Positions 63,663 to 64,000 of a DNA stretch of 64,000 nucleotides are shown piece after piece (the stretch's first letter is position 1; each line of letters begins with the position of its first letter). The DNA lies in contig VZTG01008547.1 in the NCBI GenBank assembly GCA_013397845.1, positions 109,577 to 173,576 on the forward strand, given 5' to 3'. Under the pieces are notes generated by a model that was given only the letters and a program-made list of their open reading frames with translations, searched no databases and was not told where the DNA came from. The position numbers and the translations under genes were made by a program. Origin of the DNA: Melanocharis versteri (Eukaryota; Chordata; Aves; Passeriformes; Melanocharitidae).

Positions 63663-64000
63663 GGCGCTGCTCCTGCTGCTGCTGCCGCCGCCGCCCGGCG
63701 GGGAGAGGCTGGCAGCGGGGAAGGGCTCGCCAGCGCCGCACCGCCCCGCCCCGCCGGCTTCCGGTTTTCCCCCGTCTCCCGTAGCGACCGCGACATTTCC
63801 CCCCGCCTTCCCCTTCCCCTTCCCCGCCCCGTCCCGCTCCAGCCATCGCCGCCGGCCCGCGGAGGCGCCCGGACGGGGCGGTGCCTGGCAGCGGGCGAGG
63901 CGCCGCCGGAGGCAGCGCACCCGCGGGGCTGGGGGGGCCGGGGACAAGCGGGACGGTGAGGTTTGTCGGTGATCGCCATCGCTCCCTCGCCCCGGCGGGG
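63663..64000 (-). promoter_or_regulatory. RP2: RP2 CpG-island promoter and 5' leader
   Basis: Very GC- and CpG-rich sequence upstream of the RP2 start, with several CCCCGCCCC Sp/KLF-type boxes (near 63742-63755 and 63822-63830), GGC/AGC triplet runs just 5' of the ATG (63669-63700), and no TATA box seen. This is typical of a housekeeping-type bird promoter. The transcription start cannot be placed. The window ends inside the island, so a divergent partner gene cannot be excluded. Confidence 0.75.
63810..63830 (-). promoter_or_regulatory. Canonical G-quadruplex motif in RP2 promoter/leader
   Basis: On the minus (coding) strand there are four G4 runs separated by loops of 1, 2 and 2 bases. If transcribed, it would be a potential RNA G-quadruplex about 150 nt upstream of the RP2 ATG; otherwise it is a promoter DNA element. 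Folding is inferred from the pattern only. Confidence 0.6.

Noticed and set aside
63373..63979. Several long, overlapping frames on both strands at the right end
   Set aside because: They are shadows of GC-rich sequence over RP2 exon 1 and its promoter; only the MGCFF frame matches a known protein and splice site.

Overview
This is vertebrate nuclear DNA: AT-rich, intron-dominated sequence with two CpG-rich promoter regions, GT-AG introns and CR1 LINE copies. The CR1 3' ends, the leftmost repeat and the protein divergence from human point to a bird. The species cannot be told from the sequence. Two protein-coding genes lie in tandem, both on the minus strand (5' ends to the right). No prokaryotic-type system, CRISPR array, tRNA, rRNA or intact mobile element was found.

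Right part (about 47.1-64.0 kb): RP2, complete. Five coding exons (63531-63662, 54112-54777, 52341-52455, 51098-51183, 49596-49679) join in phase into a 360-residue protein. It has the MGC lipidation start, the TBCC/CARP beta-helix domain with its arginine finger, and the C-terminal ferredoxin/NDK-like domain. Exon sizes and phases for exons 2-4 match human RP2. Exon 1 is 10 codons longer and carries a Q5 run. The promoter is a CpG island with a canonical G-quadruplex motif at the window's right edge.

Middle (about 39.5-47.1 kb): a second CpG-rich promoter, broken by a 97-base N gap, holds the probable non-coding first exon of JADE3 (donor at 39551/39552). A fairly intact CR1 3' end sits directly beside it (40141-40557). 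The rest, up to the presumed 3' UTR of RP2, is intergenic with one old CR1 relic.

Left part (1-39.5 kb): the 5' part of JADE3. A 31-kb first intron ends at the start-codon exon (8326-8385), followed by a second coding exon (7106-7188). Together they encode residues 1-44 of this PHD-finger scaffold of the HBO1 acetyltransferase complex. The remaining JADE3 exons lie beyond the left edge. Intron 1 holds a perfect 24-bp minisatellite, a degraded CR1, an AT palindrome and a few stretches that look like candidate regulatory elements.

The RP2-JADE3 tandem order matches the human Xp11.3 arrangement. The two genes are not known to work together: RP2 serves ciliary trafficking of lipidated proteins as the GAP for ARL3, and JADE3 serves histone acetylation. 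I found no novel biological system. The most checkable oddities are the JADE3 uORFs (one overlapping the start codon), the RP2 N-terminal Q-rich expansion, the weak RP2 exon-1 donor beside a G-quadruplex motif, and the 23.2-24.0 kb open frame and duplicated motif.
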